A stretch of DNA of 64,000 bases. Origin: Marasmius tenuissimus. Its lineage: Eukaryota > Basidiomycota > Agaricomycetes > Agaricales > Marasmiaceae. Both the position numbers and the translations under genes were made by a program. This document shows, in pieces, positions 12,293-24,174 of the stretch. Location of the stretch: positions 310,001-374,000 of the forward strand of contig JAQOTA010000069.1 in assembly GCA_029532415.1 (NCBI GenBank), in the 5' to 3' direction. Below the pieces are notes generated by a model, which saw only the letters and a list, made by a program, of their open reading frames with translations, was not told where the DNA came from and made no database searches. The stretch's first letter is position 1, and each line of letters begins with the position of its first letter.

Positions 12293-12945
12293 TCAAAGAA
12301 GACTGCTATCAAATTTCGGGAGTGTCAAGACGGGGACCTTGCGAGCAGAAGAGATAGAGGAGAAAGAGGGAGGCGGAGGGAACTCGTCCAGGAGTCCACC
12401 GATGTTGAGTGGTTGTAGACTGTCGTGCTTGTTATTGTGTTCCTCTGGGGTTGTCAGAGATGTGGCGTCCTCTAGAGATGAAGGTCGCTTCTTAGGTGGC
12501 TATGTGAAGTGAGAACCCAGTATAAGTCAGAACGTCAGTCAACTTTCGCTTCTGACCGGAACTTTCCAGGTCTACTCACAAATTCATCGCTACCACAGCA
12601 AGTTGAAGCCTCGCTCGGCCATTTGGTTCGTCCGTGTATCGAGTCGTCCGTCCCAGAGGGTGAGGGAGGCTCGTAAACATTACTAGGTGGCTCTTTGAGT
12701 GACCCCCGCCTCACACGTCTCATTGCAAGACTACCATCCGGTTCACCGGGAAGGTGAGCGAAACTGAGCGACGATGAGCGTGCCAGGCCAAATCCGTACA
12801 CCCTCGCTTCTCTTTTCCTCCTTCTCGTTTCCTCAATGTGCTTTGCAGATATCAGGATATCCAGGTCGACTATCGTCTCCTTTTTAGGGCCCCTGGTTTT
12901 CAAGCACGTAAGGTTGAGCACACGATCGCTGGAATTCCAAAGCAT
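12293..12945 (-). CDS. Small Ser/Pro-rich protein of unknown function
   Basis: There are two exons: 12945-12580 and 12499-12293. They are joined by a canonical GTGAGT...CACATAG intron of 80 nt and give 190 aa. The frame is open across the join. It has a basic patch (EETRRRKREARV), a Pro/Ser-rich middle (EPPSNVYEPPSPSG) and a tail beginning PPKKRPSSLED and containing GGLLDEFPPPPSF. These features suggest a disordered, possibly nuclear protein; that is inference. The start is uncertain: an upstream ATG at 13012 could be used only through a 31-nt intron, which is too short to be likely. I recognise no family. Confidence 0.5.
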
Positions 12946-13533
12946 GTAATAAGACTGACCTGGAAGTCATAGATCTTTTGAGTTTTACGAGCATTGCAGC
13001 ACCCGGGGGCATGATCCTGAGGAGAAATACTGCTGTTGAAGCGGAAGCACAGGGCTATATGGTGGTGGGCGGGACAAAAACCACACGTCTGACTTTGTTT
13101 GAGAAGGATCGCATTCGCACAAGGGCATAGCTCCTGTTCTAGTTCTTCACGTGGAACGGCTCCCTCCCCGTCGTATTGAGTTGGGCATTAACTCCATAGG
13201 ACTTGTGGTGGCGCGCAAGAGACGTAGTAATCAGTTACTCGGTAGGCGTCGGCGTTCGGAGAAGGAAGCAGAAAACCATTGCGGGCGTAAACGCGACAAA
13301 TGTCGCGACCTATCGTATCATCGCCAAACCTCCGAGGGGCTCAAAACATAGATTATAGAGTACAGTTGATTGAGACTTTCATTGATGCTGATTTATACAA
13401 CGATACAAATGACTGGAGATGCATGAGTGTACATGTGAATGCAAGAAATGGTACATAAATACGGCACACTAGATAACCATCCCTTCGAACGGTGAAAATG
13501 TATAGGAACCAATCGGTGAACGTCCGCTCCATC
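12946..13533. other. Intergenic between two minus-strand genes
   Basis: This stretch is upstream of the small Ser/Pro-rich gene and downstream of the long coiled-coil gene. An open frame on the plus strand at 13151-13351 is arginine-rich and looks like chance. No repeats were seen. Confidence 0.4.
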
Positions 13534-16500
13534 TTAGTCGGAAAAGAATTTGGGGAGATTAGACTTGGCGTACAGTTCATTCAAAATCCTGGCGACCGAG
13601 CCAGCACCCTCCTTCACCGTCTCCTTCTCCGATGGGACGACATACTTCAGCAAATTATTATCGAAGCGGTCAGGATGCCAGTGGCGAATGTGCTCCTTGA
13701 TACGATCCTTCTCGGGCTTCGTATCTTTGTCAGGGAAGAAGGGAGAGCGAAAGTACGCGCCGACGGCAGTCAAAGTGATGTCCTCCGGAGTGCTTGGCTT
13801 CTGTAGCATCGGCCACGGGAACGAATCCCATTGGAGCACTGAATCTTTAGCTTTAGCAGTAGTGGCCCAAAAGCGTTCGTGATGTTTGAACAGCCTATCT
13901 AGCTCGTTCTTGTCCATTGACTGGGCAGCACGAGCTTGCCGTTCTCTCTCCATGCGTTCCTGCTCTTGCCGGAACTTCTCTTGTTGAGCTCGAGCATGCT
14001 CTTCCTGGCGACGATGCCAATCAGCCTCGGAGGTGTACGATGGATTGAAACCGGGTTTAGGCGTGGATGCCGAAGAGCTAGTGGTCCCCCAAGCACTGTG
14101 GGCTGAAGTACTAGTCGAAGCAGAGGCTTTGCTCGAAGAGGACCATCCAGAACTGGTGGATGAGGCGTTGCTGCTACGTGGTGTGCCGCTTGAAGCGGAG
14201 GAAGTCGTGTTAGAGCGTTTGACGTTCGCCCATTGGGCAGCACTGGACGCAGAAGACCAAGATTGCCAACCATCACCGTGACTGTCCTGTCTGGGACGAT
14301 TTCGCTGTGAGTTCTCATACTCCTGCTCCCGCTTTCGTTGCTCCTCTTGTTCTCTCCTTTGTTGCTCTTCCTGTTCTCGCTTTCTCTGTTCCTCTTTCTT
14401 CTTTTCTGCCTGACGTTTCCATTCCTCCGCCATTCTCTTCTCTTCAACCGCTCGCTTCTCCTCTGCCTCTCGTCGGAACTGCTCCTGCTGTCGCCACTGT
14501 GCGTCCGCCTTTTCACGCGCTACTTCCTCTTCACGTTGTTTAGCCTCTTCCTCCTCTTTCTGAATCCTCTCCTCTTCTCGTTTATGCTGAACCTCCCTCT
14601 CTCGGGCCTCCTGGCGTTTCTTAGCTTCTTCCTTCTGCTTCCGCTTGGCCTCCTCCCTCTGTCTCATATCTTCCTCCTGCTGTGCCTTTCTTTTAGCTTC
14701 CTCTTGCTTTCGTGTCTCTTCCTCCTGTCGCCTTCTCTCTTCAGTTCGTTTCTTGGCCTCCTCCACTCGTCGCAACGCCTCAAGCCTCTGTTCTTCGCGC
14801 CTTCGCGCCTTCTCCTCCTGGAGCCGCTTCCTCGCTTCTTCTTCCTCACGTTGTCGCTCCTCTATTTCACGTCGTCGTACTTCCTCCTCTTCAAGTTGCC
14901 GTTCTTCTTCAAGTCGCTGCTCCTCTTCAAGTCGCCTTTCCTCTTCAAGTCGCCTTTCCTCCTCAAGTCGCCGTGCTTCCTCCTCTTCACGCTGCCTAGC
15001 TTCCTCTTCACGTTTCCTGGTCTCCTCTTCTTCACGTTTCCTAGTTTCCTCAGCTTCGCGCCGTCGCGCCTCCTCTTCACGCCGTTGCATCTCTTCAGCC
15101 TTCCGCTGTTCCTCACGTCTTCGTTCTTCAGCCCACTGCCTTCGTGCCTCTTCTTCCTCCCGTCGTCGTGCCTCTATCTCTTCCGCTCTCCGTGCTAGCT
15201 CTTCCCTCTCACGCCGTAGCAGCTCTTCCTCTCTGCGCCTCAGCTCTTCCTCCTTCATCTTCACTTCCTGCTCCTTACGACGTGCCTCCTCCTCCTTGCG
15301 TTTCGCCTCGTCAGCAAGCCACTTGGCGTGCTCCTCTTTCCTCCGGGCTTCTTCCTCCCTTATCCGAGCCTTATAACTGGCTCGTTCTGCCTCCAATCGC
15401 AGGGCCTCCTGAGCAGCACGAGCTTTGGCCTCGTCTTCGAGTCGACGTTCTTCACGCTTCCTCGCCAATTCCTCTTGTTTAGCTCGTTCCCGCCTCGCAG
15501 ACTCTTCCTGCCTCGCTCGCTCCTGCCTTGCTAGCTCTTCCTGTCTGGCCTGTTCCTTGGCAAGCTCTTCCTGTCTGGCACGCTCCTTTGCTTCCTCTTG
15601 CCTAACACGCTCCCTGACTTCCTCTTGCCTGGCGCGCTCCCTCGCTTCCTCCTGTCTGGCACGCTCCCTCGCCATCTCCTCTTGTTTGGATCGCTCCTCC
15701 CTCCTAACGCGTTCGAGTTCCTCCTGTCTGGACCGCTCAGCAGCGGCTTCAGCCTCCTCTCGTTCACGTTCACGCTCTCGTTCGCGCTCCCGTTCTCGAT
15801 CTCGCTCACGCTCCCTATCCCGCTCCCTTTCACGCCTGGCGTCAGAATATCCTCGTTCCCTCCTATTACTCGCCCGACTACTCCTGGCGCGCTCGATAGA
15901 CGCGCCTTTGCTACTGTTCCCCCAAGAATCCCCGTAATATATCTGATGAGGTGCAGGCGAGACAGGCTTACTCCCATTCCAACGTTCTTGAACTCGGTCG
16001 CTCTCTTCTCCAACCAAGTCATCATCGTCGTCATCGTCCAGATCCTCACTATCTTCCTCTTCGAATTCGTCATCACTATCGATATGCGAGCGACGATAAC
16101 GTCTGCGAGATTTGGGGATCGGACGACCAGAGTACCCGGTGGATTCTCGATACTGGTCTTGCCCATTGTAGGACTGAGAGGGTGTCCATGATCTCCAGGC
16201 TTCGGTGGGAGGATTGGGGCGCTGATGGGGCGGAGGATTGTATACGGAGTCCGAAGGATGAGGACCATGTTCTCGATAGGAGTTTCTCGATTCGTAATAC
16301 CCATGATGCTGATAATTATAGTAATCGGCTCCAGGCGGAGGTGGAGGTGGCGGTGGGGGAGGAGGCGGAGGAGGGGGAGGGGGACCAGAGGGAAAGTAAC
16401 CTGAGCTAGAAGGATAGTAACGGATTGGAACTGCTGGGGAGGTGCCAGGTGGAGGATGAGGTTGATGAAAGTTATCGTTGGAGGGACGTGGGCGCACACG

Positions 16501-18171
16501 ACTTTCATATTCGGGGTGGTGAAGAGGAGGATGCACGGCTGAGTAGGACGAAGGGTAGTTCGGATAAGCCTCGGACGCATACGAGAGCGTGGCTGACATG
16601 GGATATCCTGGGTAAGGATTGCCATGAGCATGATGGGGAGGTCTATAGCTGCTTCCATGAGTTAGAAAAACGTGGTATCGAACACGAGAAAGGACATACC
16701 TGTCAGGACTTGAAGCAACAGGGGAGCTCTCTGACGGACGTGAGGAAGACAGAAGGCTTGGGCCAGGAGGGGGAGAATAGTACCTGCCGTCGGGTACACG
16801 AGCAAATGAAGGTTGTCGGTGAATGGGCTTTGTACTCAGCGGAGGGGTAGGTGGACGGCGGGGCTGGGCAGGTGACGATGACACACCGCTGGGTGAGAGT
16901 GACTCCACCTCTTGTTTTGCAACAAAGTCCTGTGGCTTCTCCTCTTCAAGGATCTGATGGTCTTGAGCCTCGCCGAGTTTCGGCTTCCTCTCCTGGTGTA
17001 TCTCAGGTCTCTCTTCTTCAACGGGTTGACTGACTTCACCTACAGATATCTTTCTCGTGGCTGGGATCTTCTCGCCGTAATCTAGCCGCTCCTTCTCCTT
17101 CCCCTTGTCTCTGGGAGTGATCGTCCCTTTCGGTGGTTGATCCTCGAGAGAGCTCCTCCGCTTCTCCTCTTCCGACTTCCTGGGGGTGTCGACCTTGACT
17201 GTACCCTCGGGAATTGCATCGACTGTGGCGGAACGATTGATAGATCCAACCGATCTTGTACTCGCCGTGCTGCCTCGGCGCTGGGGAGGTGAGGGCGTGA
17301 CCTCAACGGCCGGAGGTATCCATATTTCTGGCTTAGAGCTGAACGAGCTAGATGGTCGTAGTGATGACGAGCTGACAGATCGTTCAGGCGGACGGTCAGA
17401 TTGACTCGGTCGATAGGGTTGGGAGCGAGAAGCTGTACTCGATGATATACTGGCCTTCCGAAGCAAAGGGTGTTCTACCTCGTCTCGCGCAACTTCATGG
17501 GCTGATAAGGGTTCTGGTTTGGAGGAAGGAGTCCTTGTACGGCTTGACGAAGGAGATTGAGCCGGTGATGGGGTGACGGCATGTACGGGCTTCTCCATAA
17601 TACGATCATAACTTTGTGGGCGTATCGAGGTCGACTGCATGGGGCTTGTACTGGGAGTGGGTCGGCTGGCCGGCGGAGAGATGCTGGTCTCGATTGCAGA
17701 ACCGGAGTCCTCCTGCTTTGACTGGCTATCATCTCTATCGCTGGACCCTGTGTTCGCCGTGCTACCCTGGCTACTCTGGATCTTCTTCAGTATGGCCTCC
17801 TGCTCCTTCGACACATTCTCCTGCCATTTCGGACCCATGTTTAAGCCCAAGGTATAAGCTCTTTCCTCACGATAGCGCTCGAGCTCTTCCATGAATTGTT
17901 CCTTCGCTAGTCGCCTGACCATCGCTATAGTCGACTGGAACTCTCCTTCGATACGAACTCTATCCTTCGGAAATTCCCTTAAATCGTTCTCCTTCTTCGT
18001 CTCCGCATCAACCACTAAAGTCATCAATGTCGTCTCGATCTTTACTTGAAGATCCTGTTTCCATTGTTCGTCTGGTTCGACAGCCTGCGCTTCACGAGAT
18101 CTCGGTTTGAAGGAGGAGGTAGAGGGTGATATCGAGGCTGAATGGGACAACAGTGAGGTCGGATTTGGCAT
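13534..18171 (-). CDS. Very long disordered/coiled-coil protein with a C-terminal J-like domain
   Basis: This is a near-single-exon gene of about 1528 aa if the intron at 16699-16649 is removed (GTATGT...CTAAC...GCAG, 51 nt, in frame and stop-free) or 1545 aa if retained. The order of parts is as follows. First comes a Ser/Pro-rich, charged N-terminal third. Then a His/Tyr/Pro-rich part with an uninterrupted polyproline run, and an acidic Asp/Glu run. A long E/R/K coiled coil or single alpha-helix of about 500 residues follows, built from RQEE- and RREEE-type repeats. Last is a C-terminal domain with RHWHPDRFDN, the HPD motif of J domains, as in NFKBIL1-type proteins. The open frame extends upstream only to a GTG, so the ATG at 18171 is chosen. 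J domains normally stimulate Hsp70; the client here is unknown. It is divergent from the gene at 19718. Several long antisense frames across it are shadows of the repeat codons. Confidence 0.75.
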   Translation of the reverse strand: MPNPTSLLSHSASISPSTSSFKPRSREAQAVEPDEQWKQDLQVKIETTLMTLVVDAETKKENDLREFPKDRVRIEGEFQSTIAMVRRLAKEQFMEELERYREERAYTLGLNMGPKWQENVSKEQEAILKKIQSSQGSTANTGSSDRDDSQSKQEDSGSAIETSISPPASRPTPSTSPMQSTSIRPQSYDRIMEKPVHAVTPSPAQSPSSSRTRTPSSKPEPLSAHEVARDEVEHPLLRKASISSSTASRSQPYRPSQSDRPPERSVSSSSLRPSSSFSSKPEIWIPPAVEVTPSPPQRRGSTASTRSVGSINRSATVDAIPEGTVKVDTPRKSEEEKRRSSLEDQPPKGTITPRDKGKEKERLDYGEKIPATRKISVGEVSQPVEEERPEIHQERKPKLGEAQDHQILEEEKPQDFVAKQEVESLSPSGVSSSPAQPRRPPTPPLSTKPIHRQPSFARVPDGRYYSPPPGPSLLSSSRPSESSPVASSPDRYVLSRVRYHVFLTHGSSYRPPHHAHGNPYPGYPMSATLSYASEAYPNYPSSYSAVHPPLHHPEYESRVRPRPSNDNFHQPHPPPGTSPAVPIRYYPSSSGYFPSGPPPPPPPPPPPPPPPPPGADYYNYQHHGYYESRNSYREHGPHPSDSVYNPPPHQRPNPPTEAWRSWTPSQSYNGQDQYRESTGYSGRPIPKSRRRYRRSHIDSDDEFEEEDSEDLDDDDDDDLVGEESDRVQERWNGSKPVSPAPHQIYYGDSWGNSSKGASIERARSSRASNRRERGYSDARRERERDRERERDREREREREREREREEAEAAAERSRQEELERVRREERSKQEEMARERARQEEARERARQEEVRERVRQEEAKERARQEELAKEQARQEELARQERARQEESARRERAKQEELARKREERRLEDEAKARAAQEALRLEAERASYKARIREEEARRKEEHAKWLADEAKRKEEEARRKEQEVKMKEEELRRREEELLRREREELARRAEEIEARRREEEEARRQWAEERRREEQRKAEEMQRREEEARRREAEETRKREEEETRKREEEARQREEEEARRLEEERRLEEERRLEEEQRLEEERQLEEEEVRRREIEERQREEEEARKRLQEEKARRREEQRLEALRRVEEAKKRTEERRRQEEETRKQEEAKRKAQQEEDMRQREEAKRKQKEEAKKRQEAREREVQHKREEERIQKEEEEAKQREEEVAREKADAQWRQQEQFRREAEEKRAVEEKRMAEEWKRQAEKKKEEQRKREQEEQQRREQEEQRKREQEYENSQRNRPRQDSHGDGWQSWSSASSAAQWANVKRSNTTSSASSGTPRSSNASSTSSGWSSSSKASASTSTSAHSAWGTTSSSASTPKPGFNPSYTSEADWHRRQEEHARAQQEKFRQEQERMERERQARAAQSMDKNELDRLFKHHERFWATTAKAKDSVLQWDSFPWPMLQKPSTPEDITLTAVGAYFRSPFFPDKDTKPEKDRIKEHIRHWHPDRFDNNLLKYVVPSEKETVKEGAGSVARILNELYAKSNLPKFFSD

Positions 18172-19717
18172 CGAATGTGCGAGCACGAATGGATCGCCAG
18201 GTTGGATGGAGGAAAATGTGACAAAATGGTGGTTGATAGGAAGGAAAGGGAGTGTATTGTTCGAACACCGGCCTCAACCCAATAGGAAGAAGGACGTTGT
18301 AACGAGGCAAGTCACCGGAATTCTGAAATCGGCCTCATGTTGAGCAACACGCGACCAAACACAAATTGAGGGTCACACTCACTGCGTGGCCTGCAAATCT
18401 CTGTCCCTTTCGTCACTCTACCACTCAGTGCCTGCAATCGACATAATTGATGGACGAAGCAAGCTGCAACGCGTATTTTTGTTTTCCTCTGTTTCTTGTC
18501 GACGCTCTCGGATCTTTCCGTTGCTTTCTCCCACTTATGATTATGAAGAATTAGAAGAGGCGAGTTTCGCTCTTCTGGCGCCCAGGAATCCTTGAATTTC
18601 CAGACGATACCTTGTCAGTTCGTCCCTTTTTTGAAGAAATCACGAGGTGCTCACGTCTCAACAGCTGATAGTAGCTCAAATGAGTTCATATGTCCGGTAT
18701 GCTCGGCGGCAGCCAGTGACTGGTCCCACAATTGCGACCTCCGTCTCGCTATTTCAGCCTGAGTAAATGAGGTCTCACCTTTCAGCCAGTTGCAAAGTGT
18801 ATGAGTGTAAGCTGGGAAGTTTGGGTGCTTGCCCCGCTCGAGCTGTGATACATGGCCTTTTGACATGATCATGAGGGCGTCAAAGTTGATATGTAGACTC
18901 GGCAGGCCTAGGGTTGGACACTGTGTGCCGGAATTATTAAACCCAAAATTGGACACGCTGAAACAGCCCAGCCCACCTGAACGGCTGTACTCTGGAATGG
19001 CGACAGGATGAAGCTAATGCCAACTCTCGACGATAAGCACGACCTAATATTCTCTGTCGTTGGAAATGAATCGGATTTCGAGTGGCGGATCATGTTTGGA
19101 TGAATGCAGGGCATCGGGCGTGTGTAACCCGGTTCGAATGAATCTCGTGAACAGCCCGCGAAACGTGGAAATGAGAAGGAAAAGCTAGACATCGTGTCAA
19201 GTTGTCGAGCTTTCCTCCTAAGAGAGCATAAATCACATTCTCCTGCTGCAAACCGCACGCGTCCGTGGTAACTTTCATGCCCACTTTGAGGATGAAAAAC
19301 GCGGAGGCGGAGGTTGAGGCGGCGTTGGGCAAAGGGTATGCGGATTTTGATACATGTGACAGTGCACACTGTTACATCATAAAACCACCCTCCTCATCCC
19401 AAGGTTCCTCCTTATCGCAATCGAAGGTAGAACTCCCCCCCTTTCACCGCTCGGAAAATCTCCCTCGCCATTCGCAAGCTATCTCTGTAGGAGGTTTTCC
19501 CTTCCAAGTGACCGACTAACGACTCCGAGTGAAATCGCGGAGTTTGGCCGAACAATAGTTTCCACGCGGCGGGTTGACATCGACGAACACGAGGCATCAT
19601 TGCCCTTTTCAATCTCTCTCCTGCTCCGTCATTCAAAAAAATTTTCTAATCGAGTCATCATTCTCATCCCCTCTGCCCAACAATCTTTAATACTGCAGTC
19701 GCTCGTTATCTCCTGCT
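18172..19717. other. Divergent promoter region, 1.5 kb, with one weak small ORF
   Basis: This is the shared upstream region of two divergent long-protein genes. A minus-strand frame at 18651-18956 (ending ...HMNSFELLSAVET) has an internal ATG at about 18866 and could encode a small protein. I recognise no family and it may be chance. Pyrimidine-rich tracts lie just before the plus-strand ATG at 19718. Confidence 0.35.
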
Positions 19718-22700
19718 ATGCCACCCAAACGTTCGTCAGCACCGATGTCGCGAGCAGATCTCGTCCGGAATTTATGGGCCGAATTCGAGTCCTGGCACAC
19801 AGAACAGCTAGCCCTTCTTGACGAGCGCATAACGAAAGCACTTCGGGAATTGGACCAGAACCGGAAACCAGCAGGAGGAGGAAAGAAGAAGGGCAAGAGC
19901 AAGGACAAGGAGAAGGATGCCGACCACGAGAAAAAGAAAGCAGACACGAGGAAGGAGCTGGAGAAGAGTTTCGACGGGAATAAGGTGCGGCAGGAGTGGC
20001 AGAAGAGACTGGAGAAAGCGGGACTTTTCGATTACGACTGGCACGACATGACCCAGAATGAGCAGAAGAAAGTCGAGAAGATATTGGGCGTAGACTTGGA
20101 CCTAAACGAGGGAGATGTTACCATCATCGAGACAGCACCGCCACCACCACCGCCAGCGTCGACTCAACGAACTTCCCCTTCGTCGTTGGCTACATCTCCC
20201 ATGTCGAACAGCTCGCGATTAGACGTAATGTCTGAACCCTATGCGTTCGTTGACCCAGCATCCTTCCGCGCAGCAGAGGCTGTGGCAGAAGAGATCCCAT
20301 TCGATAACTGGCTTGAAGTGGTAAGCGCCACGTTCCCCCAGTGCTGTAGACTCTTGCTAAACCTGTCAACTAAAGCGCCAGCGACACAAAAGCGATGATG
20401 AGGTTAGTCTGGATGCCTCCACTACCTCGTCGTGGGCAGGGGGAACCGATGTTCCAGCCTACTTAGCGTGGTCGTCCGAGATATCCAGGTCCTCGGCCCA
20501 AAGCTCCCAGACCTCTTTAACTGGCTCCCCCGAACGGTTTGCATCGAAGCTTCCAGTCGCTGAGCCATTCCATTCCAATCTCGTTTCGTCAGCCGTCCAT
20601 CGTTTAGCCCTATTCGGCGACGGTCCAAGGGACAGTGGCGTCTCGAATATCAAAAAGCCGGCCGACACTACACGTTCAGAATTCATGCCAGCAATGCACA
20701 CCTCCTTCAGGCCAACCGATCGTACTGCCGTCGACCCCCAAATGTCTTCTTCCTCCTCGACCTCGACGAAGCGTTCGAAGCAGCATTACATCGGCCCAGA
20801 ACTCCTTGACGTAGACTACGACGAGAGTGTAGAAGCAGAACAATTCCGAGAGTTTAAAATGAGCGTTCGCATCGAGATGATTCGCGAGTTCCACCAGGAT
20901 GCGGCGGAGGCGGATATCCAGCTTGCTTTGACCATAGAACAGGCGAACCACAGCGGAGCAGTTTCGAAAGGGATGACGGCACAGCTAGTGGAGGATCACG
21001 AGCGGAACATGCTCAAGTTGCGCCAGAGCAAGGAGAAGGAGCGAAAGGAGCGTGTGGAGCAAGAGCGACAGCGGAGGCTGGCCGAATTCCGTCAGTGGAC
21101 CAAGCAGAAACAGAAGCCTGTATCTCAACCTGTATCTCAACCTCAGCCTCCTCCTCCTCCTCCTCCCGCTACCACCTCACACGAGCATTCCTCCCTTCCC
21201 AGCAGCGGCATCGATCCCAAGATCCTGACTGAGAGGTTCCTTCGGGAGCTTCAGAACGGTCCGGAAGCCGCTCGGGCCCCATTCAACGCCGTCTCTGACA
21301 CTCCCACCATTCGTTCCCAAATGAATCGAATGCGGCTGCCGAACATCCAGGATTGGCTGGCTGGCTCTAGCAATGACAGCGGGACTGACACGCCGACACC
21401 GACCATCCAATCCTCGGGATGGAAGTTCAAAGAGACGCCCGCTCCGACCTCCACCCTCACCGACGCACCCTCCTTCAAACGCCTGCCGTCAGGGTTGGCG
21501 AAATCCGTTTCCGTCGATTCCACCTCTTCGCAACTATCCGAGGATGTCCCATCAACCGAACCCGAAAGCTCTACGTCCGAATTCAGTAAGACATCGAAGG
21601 GAGCTTCGACATCTTCTTCCAAGAAGGGTGCCAAGTCGAAGGCGGAGTCCACGAAGAAAAAAGAAAAGGCTCCTGCAGCGGCCAGCCAGACAGAGGGCGC
21701 TAGTTCCTCGAAGGCGGAGCAGACAGCACCCAAGCTTCAGAGCCATGGATCTGCCACGAAGGTCGAGAAATCCGCTGCGCCTGCATCGAAGTCCAATGTT
21801 GTTCCGCACTCCGCAACTTCACCCACCGCAATCCTCCCTCCGCCTCCAGTTCCACGCTCGACTCGACCGGATATTCCCGCGACACCTATACCTTTGTATG
21901 CCTTTGCCCAGCCGAACCTAGATCAATTCCCACAAGCCTTCCCATCTTCGCAAGCGCCACCAGTGTCCGTTCAGCCTCCTCCACATCTCCAGACTCCTGC
22001 GTTCTCTCCTCCACAAACGCTGGCAGCGTCCAATCATCCTCCTGCTCCTTCGCATCTCCACACACCCGCTTTCCAATCTCTCCAAGCACCACTACCACCA
22101 TCGACGTCACAACAACCTCCACCTCCTTCACTTCATATGCCTTCGCTGGCTGCAACCGACAGCCACCAACGATGGGTTCCACCGACTACGAAGTCGGAAG
22201 AAAAACGACCTCAACCATCCCGAACGGTGACCGAACCTCCATCCAAAATCAAGAAGTCGAACACGACCCAATCGACCATCCTCCCTCCACCGCCCGCACA
22301 GGCTGACTCTTCAAAGAGGTCCAGACGTGTGTCAGACCCGGTCATGCCCGGGAGCTTCGACTACCCCAATGCTAAAGCGCCCAGTCAAGCGCCTGCTCAA
22401 TCATCTGCGAAGCCGAACAATCCCCCTTCCGGTATACTGAAGAAGGCGGGGGCGTCCACAAGCAACGGGTCTACCAAGACAACGTCCAAATCGTCTGGGA
22501 AAGCGAAGAAGGTGACGATCGAGGAAGTGAAGGATGAGGAGGAGGAGGAAGAGAGTAAATTCGAGCACTTGCCATCGGATTCGGGCCACATCATGGAGCC
22601 CAAGCCGGTCGTTGCACAGGCCATGTTCTCGCCAATCATCGATTTCAGTGGAGAGGATGAGTTGAAGGATAGACGAGCGGTGGTGGAAAAGAAGGCGCTG

Positions 22701-23168
22701 GCCGCCGCACCTCCTCCACCAGCCCAGATCCGGAGACAGGAATCGGAAACTTCATCTGCGTCGGCCTTCGCCCCCAGGTCGAATCAAATTTGGATCCCTC
22801 CGCAGTCATCAATGGCAGAGGCGAGGTCGGTTGGCAACAGCTCTTCTCGTATGCCGGGGCAACTCGAACAGGGCGGCAGCTCTTCGGAAAGACACATTCG
22901 CTGGACTGCCAACACCACTGCGATCGAGGACGATGGGGGTGAACGCTTCCTCCACGGCCTCAATGAAGTTATGAAGGCCGTCGAGAAGAAGGAGAGCGCA
23001 GGTGCTCCACCACCAAAGACAGACTGGTCGCAAACTGATATGCCCCGAATGTCGAGTATGGCAGAGAACGGGAGAGTTGGGGCGGGTAGGAGCGCTGCAA
23101 GCCAGAGCGGAGTATTCTGGAACCCAAATGTCACCACCAATAGAAAACCACTCACTACGTCGTCATGA
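19718..23168 (+). CDS. Large Ser/Pro-rich, partly coiled-coil protein of unknown function
   Basis: There are two exons, 19718-20320 and 20376-23168, with a 55-nt GTAAGC...CTAAAG intron. They give 1131 aa in an open frame. The N-terminal 130 residues are helical and basic (Lys-rich GKKKGKSKDKEKD run). A second charged helical segment is near residues 330-470 (RQSKEKERKERVEQERQRR). Most of the rest is a disordered Pro/Ser/Thr-rich region with PPPPP runs, and acidic EEEEE near residue 950. No enzymatic domain is visible. It shares a short motif, IWIPP, and the same overall composition with the divergent neighbour at 13534-18171. The two might have a common origin or act together, which is only inference. 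It lacks the neighbour's J-like domain. Confidence 0.7.
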
Positions 23169-23492
23169 TTTGATTTGTTATTGCTTTGCTTTTTCTTGTT
23201 GCATTTCTTCTTGTCTTCTTGCATTTCTTCCTGTTTTCTTGCACTTGACTTATTCTTCTTGCTATGGAACGAGATACGATATGTACGATTGCCTGTACTG
23301 TAATCTTGAACATTAGAATCGGATTATTTGTCGTCTGCCCAAATGATGGTGATGGTGAGTGGGGGGAAGAGAATGTGTGAAGGTCTTGCGGAACCCTTGA
23401 GCTTGAAATACCGACCGATAAGGAGCTGAAAGGCTGAACGTGGTAATGGCATGTTGTGAGGTATGCGAACCACAACCCGTTTGGGAACGGAA

Positions 23493-23828
23493 TCACAGAT
23501 AAAGTTCACGGAGTCGAACGGCGGAAAACAGATGATGCTGATCGTCATGCTCGGACGTACGGAAATGAAGCCCGCGACGCGTCGTTGAAGCCTGCCCTCC
23601 GCATACATCGAGCTCAAATCGACCACGAGAGTCGAGCAAGAAGTTGGGACTGTGAAAATTGTCAGCCAGAGCCAGTGGTGAAGAACAAACGTACAACTCC
23701 ATCGCTAGATTTGTTTCGATCGACATTGCATCACGTCTCATACGCGCAGCAAATAACTCTGAAATGACCTCCTCAAGCCTGCTCATAAGATATGAAGCCG
23801 AACAGCGTGTTGTTGCCGACCCTTCCAT
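23493..23828 (-). CDS. Possible small protein, unknown
   Basis: This is a minus-strand frame of 111 codons beginning MEGSATTRCSASYLMSRLEEV. It contains a good 45-nt in-frame intron candidate (GTACGT...GCTGAC...TTTTCACAG). The helical segment LEEVISELFAARMRRDAM looks protein-like. No family is recognised and exons further upstream (to about 24030) are possible. It lies tail-to-tail with the gene ending at 23168 and upstream of HSP60. Confidence 0.25.
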   Translation of the reverse strand: MEGSATTRCSASYLMSRLEEVISELFAARMRRDAMSIETNLAMELYVCSSPLALADNFHSPNFLLDSRGRFELDVCGGQASTTRRGLHFRTSEHDDQHHLFSAVRLRELYL

Positions 23829-24174
23829 TTTTCGTATCTCCTGTGCTTGTTGCAGACACGGGTCCCCGTGGCTTGACCATCATGAAATCGATCCTATGAA
23901 ATGAGCCAGTCAGCTGGACTGTAAGCAAGTTCAGGGCGCCTACAAGATAATTTGAGAGCATTGACGCGTACCAATCGGAAGGAAAGCAAACGTACAAGTC
24001 ACTGGGTCGGTGATGGTGGTGGTAAGAGAGCAAGATTGACTCGGTAGGCCACAGGACCAGGATTGGGAAATTTAGTGAGGCAAGCGGTGACAGAGCCGAT
24101 GTGGCAGTGTTTTCTCCGCGTCGCAGACGTGTCTATACACGTGACCGGGTACTTATGCCGTAAGGCCGTGCTGT

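Noticed and set aside
14338..15198. Long plus-strand open frame of 286 codons
   Set aside because: It is antisense to the Glu/Arg repeat coding region of the long minus-strand gene; the Leu/Ser/Phe-rich translation is a mirror of GAG/CGC-type codons.
15531..16658. Minus-strand open frame of 375 codons
   Set aside because: It is a shifted frame of the same long gene; composition follows the shifted repeat and no independent start or splice context was found.
21373..21921. Plus-strand frame of 182 codons, Arg/Pro-rich
   Set aside because: It is a frame-shifted shadow within the 1131-aa gene at 19718-23168.
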